Assembly (NCBI GenBank): GCA_035276085.1
Contig: DATELY010000056.1
Coordinates: 1-43,854, forward strand
Reading direction: 5' to 3'
DNA length: 43,854 bases
From: DATELY01 sp035276085
GTDB lineage: Bacteria; Pseudomonadota; Gammaproteobacteria; Steroidobacterales; Steroidobacteraceae
Below are positions 1-7,642 of the stretch, in pieces (positions within the stretch are counted from its first letter, which is position 1; each line of letters begins with the position of its first letter). The position numbers and the translations under genes are program-made. Below the pieces are notes generated by a model. It searched no databases. It worked only from the letters and a program-made list of their open reading frames with translations, and was not told the DNA's origin.

Positions 1-1
1 C

Positions 2-784
2 ATGGCCCAATTCCGCTTACCCCCCAATTCGCGCATCCGTCCCGGCAAGGTCTACAAGGCAGCCGGCGGTGCGACGAAGGTGCGCACGTTCAAGATCTAT
101 CGCTTCGATCCCGACTCGGGTGAAAACCCGCGTGTGGACAGCTATGAAGTCGACATGGGCACGTGCGGGCCGATGGTTCTCGACGCGCTCATCAAGATCA
201 AGAACGAGATCGACGCGACGTTGACGTTCCGCCGCTCGTGTCGCGAAGGCATTTGCGGTTCGTGCGCGATGAACATCGATGGCGTGAACACGCTGGCGTG
301 CACGCGCGCGACGGATGACATCCGTGGCGACGTGAAGATCTATCCACTGCCGCACATGCCGGTGGTGAAGGACCTCGTGCCGGATCTCACCAACTTCTAC
401 GCGCAGTACGCGTCGGTGAAGCCCTGGCTGCAAACGCGCACGCCGGCGCCGCCGGATAGCGAGCGTTTGCAATCCAAGTCCGATCAGGAAAAGCTCGATC
501 GCCCGTCGGCCTGCATTCTCTGCGCCTGCTGCTCGACGTCCTGCCCCAGCTACTGGTGGAACAGCGACCGTTATCTCGGGCCCGCGGCTCTGTTGGCGGC
601 ATACCGTTGGATCGTCGACTCGCGGGATGAGGCCACGGGCGAGCGGTTGGATGCATTGGAAGATCCATTCCGTCTCTATCGCTGCCACACGATCATGAAC
701 TGCTCGCAGGCGTGCCCGAAGGATCTCAATCCGGCCAAGGCCATCGCGGAGATCAAGAAGATGATGGTCGAGCGGCAGCATTGA
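2..784 (+). CDS. sdhB: Succinate dehydrogenase iron-sulfur subunit
   Basis: SdhB carries electrons from the FAD of SdhA to ubiquinone through three Fe-S clusters, in complex II at the inner membrane. The 260-residue protein has all cluster ligands: [2Fe-2S] C80, C85, C88, C100 (motif CREGICGSC); [4Fe-4S] C171, C174, C177, followed by C181; and C228, C234, C238 of the 3Fe-4S region (CHTIMNCSQACPK). The length is normal and the N-terminus reads as complete, so the ATG two bases into the window is taken as the true start. The upstream sdhCDA genes would lie outside the window. The next gene is sdhE, separated by a hairpin element. Confidence 0.97.
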   Translation: MAQFRLPPNSRIRPGKVYKAAGGATKVRTFKIYRFDPDSGENPRVDSYEVDMGTCGPMVLDALIKIKNEIDATLTFRRSCREGICGSCAMNIDGVNTLACTRATDDIRGDVKIYPLPHMPVVKDLVPDLTNFYAQYASVKPWLQTRTPAPPDSERLQSKSDQEKLDRPSACILCACCSTSCPSYWWNSDRYLGPAALLAAYRWIVDSRDEATGERLDALEDPFRLYRCHTIMNCSQACPKDLNPAKAIAEIKKMMVERQH

Positions 785-881
785 GCGGGCATGGGACTCG
801 AGACCTGGGACCTGGGACGAATCAGCGTGCGGCAGTTGACCCGGCTTTCTACCCCGAGCCCCAGGTCCCATGCCCCACGCC
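785..881. repeat. Heptamer-word hairpin element 1 (CCTGGGA type), sdhB-sdhE
   Basis: The left arm (about 786-818) holds GGGCATGGGAC and two tandem CCTGGGA words. The right arm (about 852-876) is its imperfect reverse complement, with CCCAGGTCCCATGCCCC. It begins directly after the sdhB stop. The loop of about 33 bases does not contain the GCCAGA core seen in other elements. It sits inside a likely operon, so it could act as an attenuator or an mRNA 3'-end stabiliser; that is inference. Confidence 0.7.
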
Positions 882-897
882 TGCGGAGCTCACACCC

Positions 898-1134
898 GTG
901 AGTTCCGCCCGGCTGCGCTGGCAATGTCGGCGCGGTATGCGCGAGCTGGATCTGCTCTTGCTACGCTATCTGGAGAGTGAATACCCGACAGCCACCCGCG
1001 GCGAGCAACAAGGGTTCGAACGCCTGCTGGAACTGACGGATCCCGAGCTTCTCGGCTACCTTCTGCACGGCGAGCGGTCCGCCGACCAGGAACTGGTGCA
1101 TGTCATCGAGCGTGTCCGCAACGTTCTCTCTTGA
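898..1134 (+). CDS. sdhE: FAD assembly factor SdhE (YgfY/CptB family)
   Basis: SdhE is a small cytoplasmic protein needed for covalent attachment of FAD to SdhA. From the GTG at 898 it encodes 78 residues. The family RGxxE flavinylation motif is present as R12-G-M-R-E16, followed by LD, and the rest is helical as expected. The GTG is chosen because a GGAG lies about 9 bases upstream and the length fits the family; the frame stays open further upstream through the hairpin, but that part has no homology-like sequence. It lies behind sdhB, and the next gene overlaps its 3' end. Confidence 0.9.
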   Translation: MSSARLRWQCRRGMRELDLLLLRYLESEYPTATRGEQQGFERLLELTDPELLGYLLHGERSADQELVHVIERVRNVLS

Positions 1135-1552
1135 GCTGCATGCGCGGCGTTGGCAGACGGCCTTGGCCGGCGCCGCTGTTGGCGTTTGCGCAATGGTGCC
1201 GTGGTGTTTGCATGACGTCCCTTTGTGGTTGCAGTCGGCGGGTAGCGCGTGTGGAGCGATCGCCAGCACCATCGGCTGCGCATGCGCCGGTTGGTTGAGC
1301 AAGGGCACGAGGGTCCTGCGGCTGGCTCGCGTCACGATGGAGGATTGGCATCTCGAGGACAGCGCCGGCGGCTCGATGCACACCCGGTTGCATCCCCAGA
1401 CGCGCTTCTTTCGTCGCTTCGTTTGGCTGCAGTTCGAATCGCGTCATCGCCTGTTGCTAGGTCCGGGCGATGTTGCTCCGCACGAGTTTCGTCGCCTGCA
1501 GGTGCTGTTGAGGCAGCATCGGCAGCTGGTTCAGCGCGAGCCCGTAGCATGA
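1100..1552 (+). CDS. YgfX-like (CptA-type) inner-membrane protein
   Basis: The 150-residue protein has two N-terminal hydrophobic segments (about residues 18-37 and 46-66) and a basic C-terminal half rich in Arg and Leu, the layout of the YgfX/DUF1434 family. In Escherichia coli, ygfX follows sdhE (ygfY), and the same adjacency is seen here. The pair was proposed to act as a toxin-antitoxin system, but SdhE is now better understood as a flavinylation factor, so the role of YgfX is open. The start overlaps sdhE by 35 bases; a GTG at 1112 would shorten the overlap. The family call rests on topology and position, not on a strong motif. Confidence 0.75.
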   Translation: MSSSVSATFSLELHARRWQTALAGAAVGVCAMVPWCLHDVPLWLQSAGSACGAIASTIGCACAGWLSKGTRVLRLARVTMEDWHLEDSAGGSMHTRLHPQTRFFRRFVWLQFESRHRLLLGPGDVAPHEFRRLQVLLRQHRQLVQREPVA

Positions 1553-1604
1553 ATTGCGCGTGTGATTCGGCTCACGATTCGCACGGACTGCGATCATTTG
1601 CGGC

Positions 1605-1632
1605 GAACTTTCCGCGGGTGGCCGAGTCTACC
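1605..1632 (+). promoter_or_regulatory. Sigma-E-type promoter of rpoE
   Basis: GAACTT at 1605-1610 is followed by a 16-base spacer and TCTACC at 1627-1632. This fits the extracytoplasmic sigma-E/AlgU pattern (GAACTT, 16-17 bases, TCTRA) and lies 59 bases upstream of the rpoE ATG. It implies positive autoregulation of rpoE-rseA-rseB, as known for E. coli rpoE and Pseudomonas algU. Confidence 0.75.
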
Positions 1633-1691
1633 GCTGCGATGCTGGCCGCTCGCGATGTACCCACATCGGGCACGAACCGAGTGGCGGCGTC

Positions 1692-2267
1692 ATGAGTCAG
1701 GACGACACCGACCAGCAACTCGTCAAGCGGGTGCAGCAGGGCGATCAGACGGCCTTCAACGTTCTGGTCCTGCGCTACCAGCATCGAGTGCTGAAGTTGG
1801 TGAGCCGCTTCGCCACCGACAGCGCGGAAGCTGAGGACATCGCGCAGGAAGCCTTCATCAAGGCCTATCGCGCGCTACCTTCGTTCCGGGGCGATAGCGC
1901 GTTCTACACGTGGCTGTATCGGATTGCGATCAACACGGCCAAGAACGCGGTGGTTTCCAATCGCCGGCGCCCGGTGGACTTCGATCTCGATTTGCAGGAC
2001 CCGGAGCAGTTCGAGCGGCAGTCCCGGCTCAAAGAGATCGACACGCCCGAGGGCCTGTTGCTCAGCGAAGAGATTCGCGGCACGGTATCGAAGGCCATCG
2101 AGCAGTTGCCCGAGGATTTACGCACAGCGATCGTTTTGCGTGAGATTGAGGGTTTGTCGTATGAAGAAATCGCGGAAGTAATGGAGTGTCCTGTGGGTAC
2201 GGTACGCTCCCGCATCTTCCGCGCACGCGAGGCGATCGATCGCAAACTTGGCCCTCTGCTCGATTGA
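1692..2267 (+). CDS. rpoE: RNA polymerase sigma factor RpoE (AlgU type)
   Basis: This ECF sigma factor directs the response to misfolded envelope proteins. The 191-residue product has region 2 at about residues 20-95 (DIAQEAFIKAYRALPSF, then a WLYRIAINTAKN promoter-melting segment) and region 4 at about 130-185 with the helix-turn-helix LSYEEIAEVMECPVGTVRSR. It heads rpoE-rseA-rseB and carries its own sigma-E-type promoter. In the cell it is held at the membrane by RseA and released after regulated proteolysis of RseA. Confidence 0.96.
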   Translation: MSQDDTDQQLVKRVQQGDQTAFNVLVLRYQHRVLKLVSRFATDSAEAEDIAQEAFIKAYRALPSFRGDSAFYTWLYRIAINTAKNAVVSNRRRPVDFDLDLQDPEQFERQSRLKEIDTPEGLLLSEEIRGTVSKAIEQLPEDLRTAIVLREIEGLSYEEIAEVMECPVGTVRSRIFRAREAIDRKLGPLLD

Positions 2268-2299
2268 ACCCATAGCCCGCATCACACTCCGTGACCCTT

Positions 2300-2899
2300 A
2301 TGACAGACCCCGTGAACGAACAGCTCTCTGCCTGCCTGGACGGCGAGCTACCCCCGGCGGAAATGGATCTGCTGCTGAAACGGATGGCACGGGACGAGGC
2401 ATTGGGACGTACGGTCTCGCGTTACTCGCTGATCGGCGCCGCTCTGCGCGAGCAGCAGGGCCCCTTGGCCAGTGTCGCTTTCGCCGCTCGTGTCGCGCAC
2501 ACCGTGGCTGCGGAGGAGCGACCCGCCGTCAAGACAGTCGCGCCCGCGGCCAACGTCGATAGACGCCGCTGGTTGCGACCGGCGCTGACTGGCGCGATGG
2601 CGGCAGGCATTGCGATGTTCGCCGTGTTGATTGCCAACCGCCCCGATACCGATACTGCAGACCCTGTCGCAGCCAATGCGCCCGCCGCGTCGAGTTTCAG
2701 CGCACCCACCACCGCAGCGACGCCGGTGAACTGGCCCACCGAACGCCTGACCAACTACGTCGTGGCACACAGCGAGTACTCATCTCCCCTGGGTCGACCC
2801 ATGGTTCTCAACGGGTTGCTCACTGAGCAGAATCCGGCTGAGGAGCCCGCGCCTCCACCGACAACTTCTTCACCCGAGTCGCCCGCGTCTGAACCCTGA
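2300..2899 (+). CDS. rseA: Anti-sigma-E factor RseA (MucA type)
   Basis: RseA is a single-pass membrane protein whose cytoplasmic N-terminus binds RpoE and whose periplasmic part binds RseB. The 199-residue product begins with a typical anti-sigma segment (NEQLSACLDGELPPAEMDLL) and an SRYSLIGAALRE helix, has one membrane span at about residues 94-112, and ends in a Pro/Ala/Ser-rich periplasmic tail. The ATG at 2300 is preferred; a GTG at 2291 is in frame. rseB starts on the last base of its stop codon (TGATG), which suggests translational coupling. Confidence 0.9.
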   Translation: MTDPVNEQLSACLDGELPPAEMDLLLKRMARDEALGRTVSRYSLIGAALREQQGPLASVAFAARVAHTVAAEERPAVKTVAPAANVDRRRWLRPALTGAMAAGIAMFAVLIANRPDTDTADPVAANAPAASSFSAPTTAATPVNWPTERLTNYVVAHSEYSSPLGRPMVLNGLLTEQNPAEEPAPPPTTSSPESPASEP

Positions 2900-3921
2900 T
2901 GTCGATGCCGGTCCTACAACGCGTTCTCGCCATCGTCATCTGTGGCTGCGCACTGCCGGCATGGGCCGGTGATCCCGACGCGCGCGCCTGGCTGGAACGC
3001 ATGACCAAGGCGCTCGCCACGCGCAGCTACGAAGGCAAGTTTTTCCACTTGAGTGCCTCGCGCTCCGAGAGCATGTGGATCATCCACAGCGTCACCGACG
3101 GCAAGGTCAGCGAGCGGCTCGTGGCGCTGGACAACAGCGGCCGCGAAATCATTCGCAACGAATCCGAGCTGATTTGCTATCTGCCGGATCAGCACACGGT
3201 GCTGGTGGAGAAGCGCGACGATCAGCAATCCCTGCTGTCGTCGCTGCCGAGTTACAGCGAGCAGCTCGAAACGCACTACAGCATCGAAACGGGCCCTGCG
3301 ACCAAGGTGCTGGGGCGCAAAACGCAGTTGATCCTGGTGCAACCGCGCGATCAGTACCGCTACGGCTATCGCCTGTGGCTCGATAAGGAGACTGCGATGC
3401 CGTTGAAATCGCAGCTCTGCGATGCGCGCGGCAATGTCATCGAACAGATGCTGTTCGCCGAGCTGCGGCTGCAGGCGAGCATTCCGGCCGAACGCTTGCA
3501 GCCGGGCGTCGATGCCACGGGCTTCAAGTGGGTCAAGCAGGACATCCGCGCCCCGCGCACGCCGGGCGCCCGGATGGGCTGGTACGTGGTTCGCTTGCCG
3601 GCCGGGTTCAAGCTGCGCACGGCGCGCATTCAGCGGGTCGAGGGATCGGTCGAACCCACGCGCCATCTGGTGTACTCGGATGGTCTTGCGTCGGTGTCCG
3701 TGTTCATCGAGCCACGCGGTGGCAAGGCCGAACCGCCGCCCGGACAGGGGCTGGCGAAGCTCGGCTCGGCGTTCGCTTACTCTCGGCCAATGGACGGGCA
3801 TCAGGTAACGGCTGTCGGCGAAGTGCCTGCGGCGACGGTCGAAGCCATCGCCACGAACGTGTCGCGGCAACAGGATGCAGCGGCGAGTGAGCCGGCGGAA
3901 GCGGAAGAAGCGACTCGCTAA
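2899..3921 (+). CDS. rseB: Periplasmic sigma-E regulator RseB (MucB type)
   Basis: RseB binds the periplasmic part of RseA, protects it from the DegS-type protease, and senses lipid or LPS signals. The 340-residue product has a signal peptide (about residues 1-23, ending PAWA), then the MucB/RseB fold: an N-terminal lipid-binding domain starting ARAWLERMTKALATRSYEG and a C-terminal domain near GWYVVRLPAGF. The length fits the family. The periplasmic protease gene mucD/degQ that often follows is not found next to it; a repeat element and a glutaredoxin-like gene come instead. Confidence 0.93.
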   Translation: MSMPVLQRVLAIVICGCALPAWAGDPDARAWLERMTKALATRSYEGKFFHLSASRSESMWIIHSVTDGKVSERLVALDNSGREIIRNESELICYLPDQHTVLVEKRDDQQSLLSSLPSYSEQLETHYSIETGPATKVLGRKTQLILVQPRDQYRYGYRLWLDKETAMPLKSQLCDARGNVIEQMLFAELRLQASIPAERLQPGVDATGFKWVKQDIRAPRTPGARMGWYVVRLPAGFKLRTARIQRVEGSVEPTRHLVYSDGLASVSVFIEPRGGKAEPPPGQGLAKLGSAFAYSRPMDGHQVTAVGEVPAATVEAIATNVSRQQDAAASEPAEAEEATR

Positions 3922-3987
3922 TCAGGCGACCTTCGTCAATTCGACTGGGCTGGAAAGAGCAAGAGCGCCTTACCGACCTTCAGTGGC

Positions 3988-4108
3988 GCGAGGGACTCCC
4001 GCCACAAGTTCCTTCCAGGACCGCTGTGAATACGTCCTTGTACGCTCTGAGGGCCGACATCCATGTCGGCCACAGTCCTGGAAGAAACTTCTGGCGGGAA
4101 TCCCTCGC
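3988..4108. repeat. MITE-like inverted-repeat element between rseB and the glutaredoxin-like gene
   Basis: The left arm 3988-4028 and right arm 4071-4108 are near-perfect reverse complements; both outer ends read GCGAGGGA(C/T)TCCCGCCA. Between them lie an unpaired stretch and a second, perfect hairpin at 4052-4071, GGCCGACATCCATGTCGGCC, which touches the right arm. The 121-bp element has no coding capacity of its own, although one frame stays open across it. No target-site duplication is visible. I have an unverified impression of related sequence in other proteobacterial genomes. Confidence 0.75.
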
Positions 4109-4153
4109 TCACCGTTCGTGGCTCCAAAGTGTGGGGTTGGAGGGTGCTACAAG

Positions 4154-4396
4154 GTGAGTTTCGTGACTGACTGGGTCGTCTACACCCGCGATTCCTGCTC
4201 CTTGTGCGAAACCTTCATGCAGGAGCTTGCGGACTTGCTCGGGCCACAGGCGCAGCACGTTCGCCTGATCGACATTGCGACCGACCCTGAGCTCGAGGCG
4301 CGTTACGGCCTCAAGATCCCCGTCCTTGCGATCGACGGCGACGTGGTTTGCATGTATCGGGTCGACTCCGAGCGCGTACGGGCGCATTTGGACTGA
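4154..4396 (+). CDS. Glutaredoxin-like thiol protein (DUF836 type)
   Basis: This 80-residue protein has a thioredoxin-like fold signature: a VVYTRDSCSLCETFMQEL start with the redox pair C15-S-L-C18, and a cis-Pro region KIPVLAIDG at P56. Proteins of this kind are short and cytoplasmic; the substrate is unknown. The GTG at 4154 is chosen for a GGAGGG about 9 bases upstream; a GTG at 4163 is also possible. The longer open frame from 3875 runs through the inverted-repeat element and is not believed. It precedes lepA by 104 bases that hold a likely promoter. Confidence 0.85.
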   Translation: MSFVTDWVVYTRDSCSLCETFMQELADLLGPQAQHVRLIDIATDPELEARYGLKIPVLAIDGDVVCMYRVDSERVRAHLD

Positions 4397-4417
4397 GCCT
4401 CGCGCCGCGTCAGCCCG

Positions 4418-4423
4418 TATAAT
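4418..4423 (+). promoter_or_regulatory. Candidate -10 box (TATAAT) before lepA
   Basis: A perfect TATAAT lies at 4418-4423, between the glutaredoxin-like stop and the lepA start, in otherwise very GC-rich DNA. No good -35 is found 16-18 bases upstream (GAGCCT at 4395-4400), so the promoter assignment rests on the -10 alone. It would give lepA a leader of about 70 bases. Confidence 0.45.
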
Positions 4424-4500
4424 CCGCGCCCGTTTTGCACCTGCAGCGCCGATGAGCCGGCCCGGCAGATCCTTTCCCCCCGTCGACCTGGCCGGTATTG

Positions 4501-6297
4501 ATGAAGCTGATCCGCAATTTTTCGATCATCGCGCACGTCGACCACGGCAAATCCACGCTCGCGGATCGCTTCATCCAGCTGTGCGGTGGGCTGGACGCTC
4601 GCGAGATGGAGAACCAGGTGCTCGACTCCATGGCGCTCGAGCGCGAGCGCGGTATCACCATCAAGGCCCAGAGCGTCACGTTGTACTACCGCTCGAACGA
4701 CGGCGAACGCTATCAACTCAACCTGATCGACACGCCAGGCCACGTCGACTTCTCGTACGAGGTGTCGCGCTCGCTCGCAGCGTGCGAAGGCGCACTGCTG
4801 GTCGTGGATGCGGCGCAGGGCGTGGAAGCGCAGAGCGTTGCCAATTGCTACACGGCGCTGGATCAGGGACTGGAAGTCGTACCGGTGATCAACAAGATCG
4901 ATCTGCCATCCGCCGATCCGGACAAGGTCATCAAGGAGATCGAAGAGATCATCGGTATCGAGGCTCACGATGCGGTTCGCGTCAGCGCGAAGACCGGGGA
5001 GAACGTCACCGAGCTCCTCGAACAACTCATCCAGCGCATTCCTGCGCCGGAGGGCGATCCGGAGGCTCCGCTCCAGGCGTCGATCATCGACTCCTGGTTC
5101 GACAACTACGTGGGCGTGGTCTCTCTGGTCCGGGTCATGAATGGCGAGCTGCGCGTGGGACAGAAGATCCGCGTGTGGTCCACCGGCCGCAGTCACACCG
5201 TCGACAAGCTCGGCCGCTTCACGCCGAAGTCCCTGGGCAGCGAGACGCTGTCCACCGGCGAGGTGGGCTTCGTCATCGCGGGTATCAAGGAGATCGACGG
5301 CGCGCCCGTCGGCGACACGATCACGACCGAAGCGAAGCCCTGCAGCGAGCCGCTGGCCGGCTTCAAGCAGATCAAGCCGCGCGTGTTCGCGGGCCTGTTT
5401 CCGGTGAAGTCGGATGATTACGAGGCCTTCCGCGACGCGCTCGCCAAGCTCAAGTTGAACGACTCAGCGCTGCATTACGAGCCCGAGGTTTCCACGGCGC
5501 TGGGCTTCGGATACCGCATCGGCTTCCTCGGCCTGCTCCACATGGACATCGTGCAAGAGCGGCTGGAGCGCGAGTACAACCTCGATCTCATCACCAGCGC
5601 GCCGACGGTGGTCTACGAAGTGCTGACGACGAGCGGACAGCTGGTATACGTCGACAATCCCGCAAAGCTCCCGCCGACGAACGAGATCGAGGAGCTGCGC
5701 GAGCCGATCATCGTTGCCAATCTGCTGTTGCCGCCGGAGCACGTCGGCGCCGTGTTGAAGCTGTGCACCGAGAAGCGCGGCCGGCAGAAGAAGATGCAAT
5801 ATCTCGGCAGCCAGGTGTCGTTGCAGTACGAGCTGCCGATGGCGGATGTGGTCCTGGACTTCTTCGACCGCCTGAAGTCGGTCAGCCGCGGGTATGCTTC
5901 GTTCGACTATGAGTTCAGCCACTTCGAGGCTGCGCCCATGGTGAAACTCGACATCCTGATCAACGGCGATCGCGTCGATGCCCTGTCGATCATCGTGCAC
6001 CGGGACAATGCCTATCAGCGCGGTCGCGAGCTGGTCGACAAGATGCAGGAACTGATTCCCCGTCAGATGTTCGAAGTGGCGGTGCAGGCGGCCATCGGCA
6101 GCCACGTGGTCGCGCGTGCGACCGTCAAGGCACTGCGCAAGAACGTCACGGCCAAGTGCTACGGCGGTGACGCCTCCCGGAAGCGCAAGCTGCTCGAGAA
6201 ACAGAAGGAAGGTAAGAAGCGCATGAAGCAGCTCGGCTCGGTCGAGATCCCGCAGGAAGCGTTCCTGGCGGTATTGCGTGTTGGCAAGGACAAATAG
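4501..6297 (+). CDS. lepA: Elongation factor 4 (ribosome back-translocase)
   Basis: LepA/EF4 is a ribosome-bound GTPase linked to back-translocation and to 30S subunit biogenesis. The 598-residue product matches the usual length. G motifs are clear: AHVDHGKS at 11-18, DTPGH at 77-81, NKID at 131-134. The EF-G-like domains follow, and the LepA-specific C-terminal domain ends in the basic CYGGDASRKRKLLEKQKEGK stretch. The ATG at 4501 is chosen; the TTG just before it is in frame but unlikely. As in E. coli, lepB follows, here after a hairpin element. Confidence 0.98.
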   Translation: MKLIRNFSIIAHVDHGKSTLADRFIQLCGGLDAREMENQVLDSMALERERGITIKAQSVTLYYRSNDGERYQLNLIDTPGHVDFSYEVSRSLAACEGALLVVDAAQGVEAQSVANCYTALDQGLEVVPVINKIDLPSADPDKVIKEIEEIIGIEAHDAVRVSAKTGENVTELLEQLIQRIPAPEGDPEAPLQASIIDSWFDNYVGVVSLVRVMNGELRVGQKIRVWSTGRSHTVDKLGRFTPKSLGSETLSTGEVGFVIAGIKEIDGAPVGDTITTEAKPCSEPLAGFKQIKPRVFAGLFPVKSDDYEAFRDALAKLKLNDSALHYEPEVSTALGFGYRIGFLGLLHMDIVQERLEREYNLDLITSAPTVVYEVLTTSGQLVYVDNPAKLPPTNEIEELREPIIVANLLLPPEHVGAVLKLCTEKRGRQKKMQYLGSQVSLQYELPMADVVLDFFDRLKSVSRGYASFDYEFSHFEAAPMVKLDILINGDRVDALSIIVHRDNAYQRGRELVDKMQELIPRQMFEVAVQAAIGSHVVARATVKALRKNVTAKCYGGDASRKRKLLEKQKEGKKRMKQLGSVEIPQEAFLAVLRVGKDK

Positions 6298-6302
6298 TGC
6301 TG

Positions 6303-6385
6303 AATCGGACCTGAGGCCTGGGACCTGGGGTGCTGGGGAGAGAACGGTCTTCCTCAAGCCTCAAGTCCCAGGCCCCACGCCCTTC
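6303..6385. repeat. Heptamer-word hairpin element 2 (CCTGGGA type), lepA-lepB
   Basis: The left arm (about 6308-6342) is built of 7-base words CCTGAGG, CCTGGGA, CCTGGGG. The right arm (about 6349-6382) carries CCTCAAGCCTCAAGTCCCAGG, its imperfect complement. The tip is GAGAGAACGGTCTTCC. It starts a few bases after the lepA stop. It resembles element 1 and element 6 in words. Confidence 0.7.
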
Positions 6386-6443
6386 CCAAGAACTGTGCAG
6401 TGCGTTGCCACCCCGCGTGGCTTAGTTGAGGCATGTTCCCCTT

Positions 6444-7244
6444 ATGACTGTTGATTTCTCACTCATCCTCGTGGTGGCCACGGCCGTAACCGGTGCGATC
6501 TGGGGCATCGATGCACTGCTGTTCAAGCCGCGCCGTGTGGCCGCCGCCGGGGGCATGACGCCGGTGCGCGAACCGACGCTCGTCGAATACGCGCGCTCGT
6601 TCTTCCCCGTCATTCTCATCGTGCTGCTGGTGCGCTCGTTTCTGTTCGAGCCGTTCCGCATTCCCTCCGATTCGATGATGCCCACGCTCCTGGACGGCGA
6701 CTTCATCTTCGTGAACAAATACGCGTACGGTTTGCGTGTGCCGGTGCTGAACGAAAAGATCATCGAAACGGGTGAGCCCAAGCGCGGCGATGTGATCGTG
6801 TTTCGACTGCCCTCGGACCCTTCGACCAATTACATCAAGCGCCTCGTCGGGTTGCCCGGCGATCACATCGCGGTGTTTCAGGACAAGCTCGTGGTCAACG
6901 GGCAGCTGGTGCCCGTGAAGCCGGCCGGCATCTACAAGGGCCTGCGTCATGACGGTGCACGCATCGGTGAGGAAAACCTGTTCGGTGTGCGGCACCGCGT
7001 GCTGTTCATGCCGGAGCGCTGGCCGTACTTTTACGGCGATGGTCAGCCGTTCGAAGTCGTCGTGCCGGAGGGTCGCTACTTCTTCATGGGTGACAATCGC
7101 GACAACAGCCGCGACAGTCGCTATCCGGAAGTGGGCCTGGTGCCCGAGCGCAACCTCGTGGGCAAGGCGGTGCGCATCTGGTTGAACTGGCGGTTGCCCG
7201 AGGCCGCTCCGATCTGGAGCCGCATCGGCGATCGGATTCAGTAG
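6444..7244 (+). CDS. lepB: Signal peptidase I
   Basis: LepB removes signal peptides from exported proteins at the outer face of the inner membrane. The 266-residue product has two N-terminal membrane spans (about residues 4-27 and 52-68), the catalytic serine S77 in IPSDSMMPTL, the general base K132 in YIKRLVGLPGD, and the conserved box GDNRDNSRDSRY near the C-terminus. The ATG at 6444 is preferred over an in-frame TTG at 6426. It is followed by a DUF4845 gene and then rnc, a common gammaproteobacterial order. Confidence 0.97.
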   Translation: MTVDFSLILVVATAVTGAIWGIDALLFKPRRVAAAGGMTPVREPTLVEYARSFFPVILIVLLVRSFLFEPFRIPSDSMMPTLLDGDFIFVNKYAYGLRVPVLNEKIIETGEPKRGDVIVFRLPSDPSTNYIKRLVGLPGDHIAVFQDKLVVNGQLVPVKPAGIYKGLRHDGARIGEENLFGVRHRVLFMPERWPYFYGDGQPFEVVVPEGRYFFMGDNRDNSRDSRYPEVGLVPERNLVGKAVRIWLNWRLPEAAPIWSRIGDRIQ

Positions 7245-7271
7245 CAATAACAATCGGTAGAGGGAGACATC

Positions 7272-7637
7272 ATGCGAGCAAGACAAGGCGGCGCGACGTT
7301 CCTTGGTATGGTGATCATTCTCGCGATCCTGGGCTTCGGCGTGTACGCCGGGATTCGCTTGGTACCCTTGTATTTCGAGTACATGGAAGTCGTGCGGGCG
7401 ATGGATCAGGTCGCGAAGGAATACAACGGCGAGCCGGTCACGGTGGCGCAGCTGCGCACATCACTCGACCGACGCTGGACGATCGAAGACATCAAGAGCA
7501 TCCAGCCGAAGGACATGGAGATTCACAAGCAGGGCAACGGCGTCACGATGCGCGCGTTCTATCGCGCCGAAGCGCCGTTCGTCGCCAACGTCTCGCTGGT
7601 CGTCGATTTCGACAAGACCGTCGAGATCAAGCAGTAG
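7272..7637 (+). CDS. DUF4845 membrane-anchored protein
   Basis: This 121-residue protein has a single N-terminal membrane span (about residues 8-26, FLGMVIILAILGFGVYAG) and a C-terminal extracytoplasmic domain of mixed strands. It matches DUF4845, a family of unknown function usually found between lepB and rnc, as here. A strong Shine-Dalgarno (GGGAG) lies just upstream of the ATG. The position suggests co-expression with signal peptidase; function is not known. Confidence 0.88.
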   Translation: MRARQGGATFLGMVIILAILGFGVYAGIRLVPLYFEYMEVVRAMDQVAKEYNGEPVTVAQLRTSLDRRWTIEDIKSIQPKDMEIHKQGNGVTMRAFYRAEAPFVANVSLVVDFDKTVEIKQ

Positions 7638-7642
7638 CGCGA

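Noticed and set aside
2914..3870. 318-codon open frame opposite rseB
   Set aside because: Antisense shadow; composition follows the rseB codons.
3875..4153. Longer glutaredoxin-like protein starting at 3875
   Set aside because: The extra N-terminus is a translation of the rseB end and the inverted-repeat element; a proper Shine-Dalgarno and start lie at 4154.
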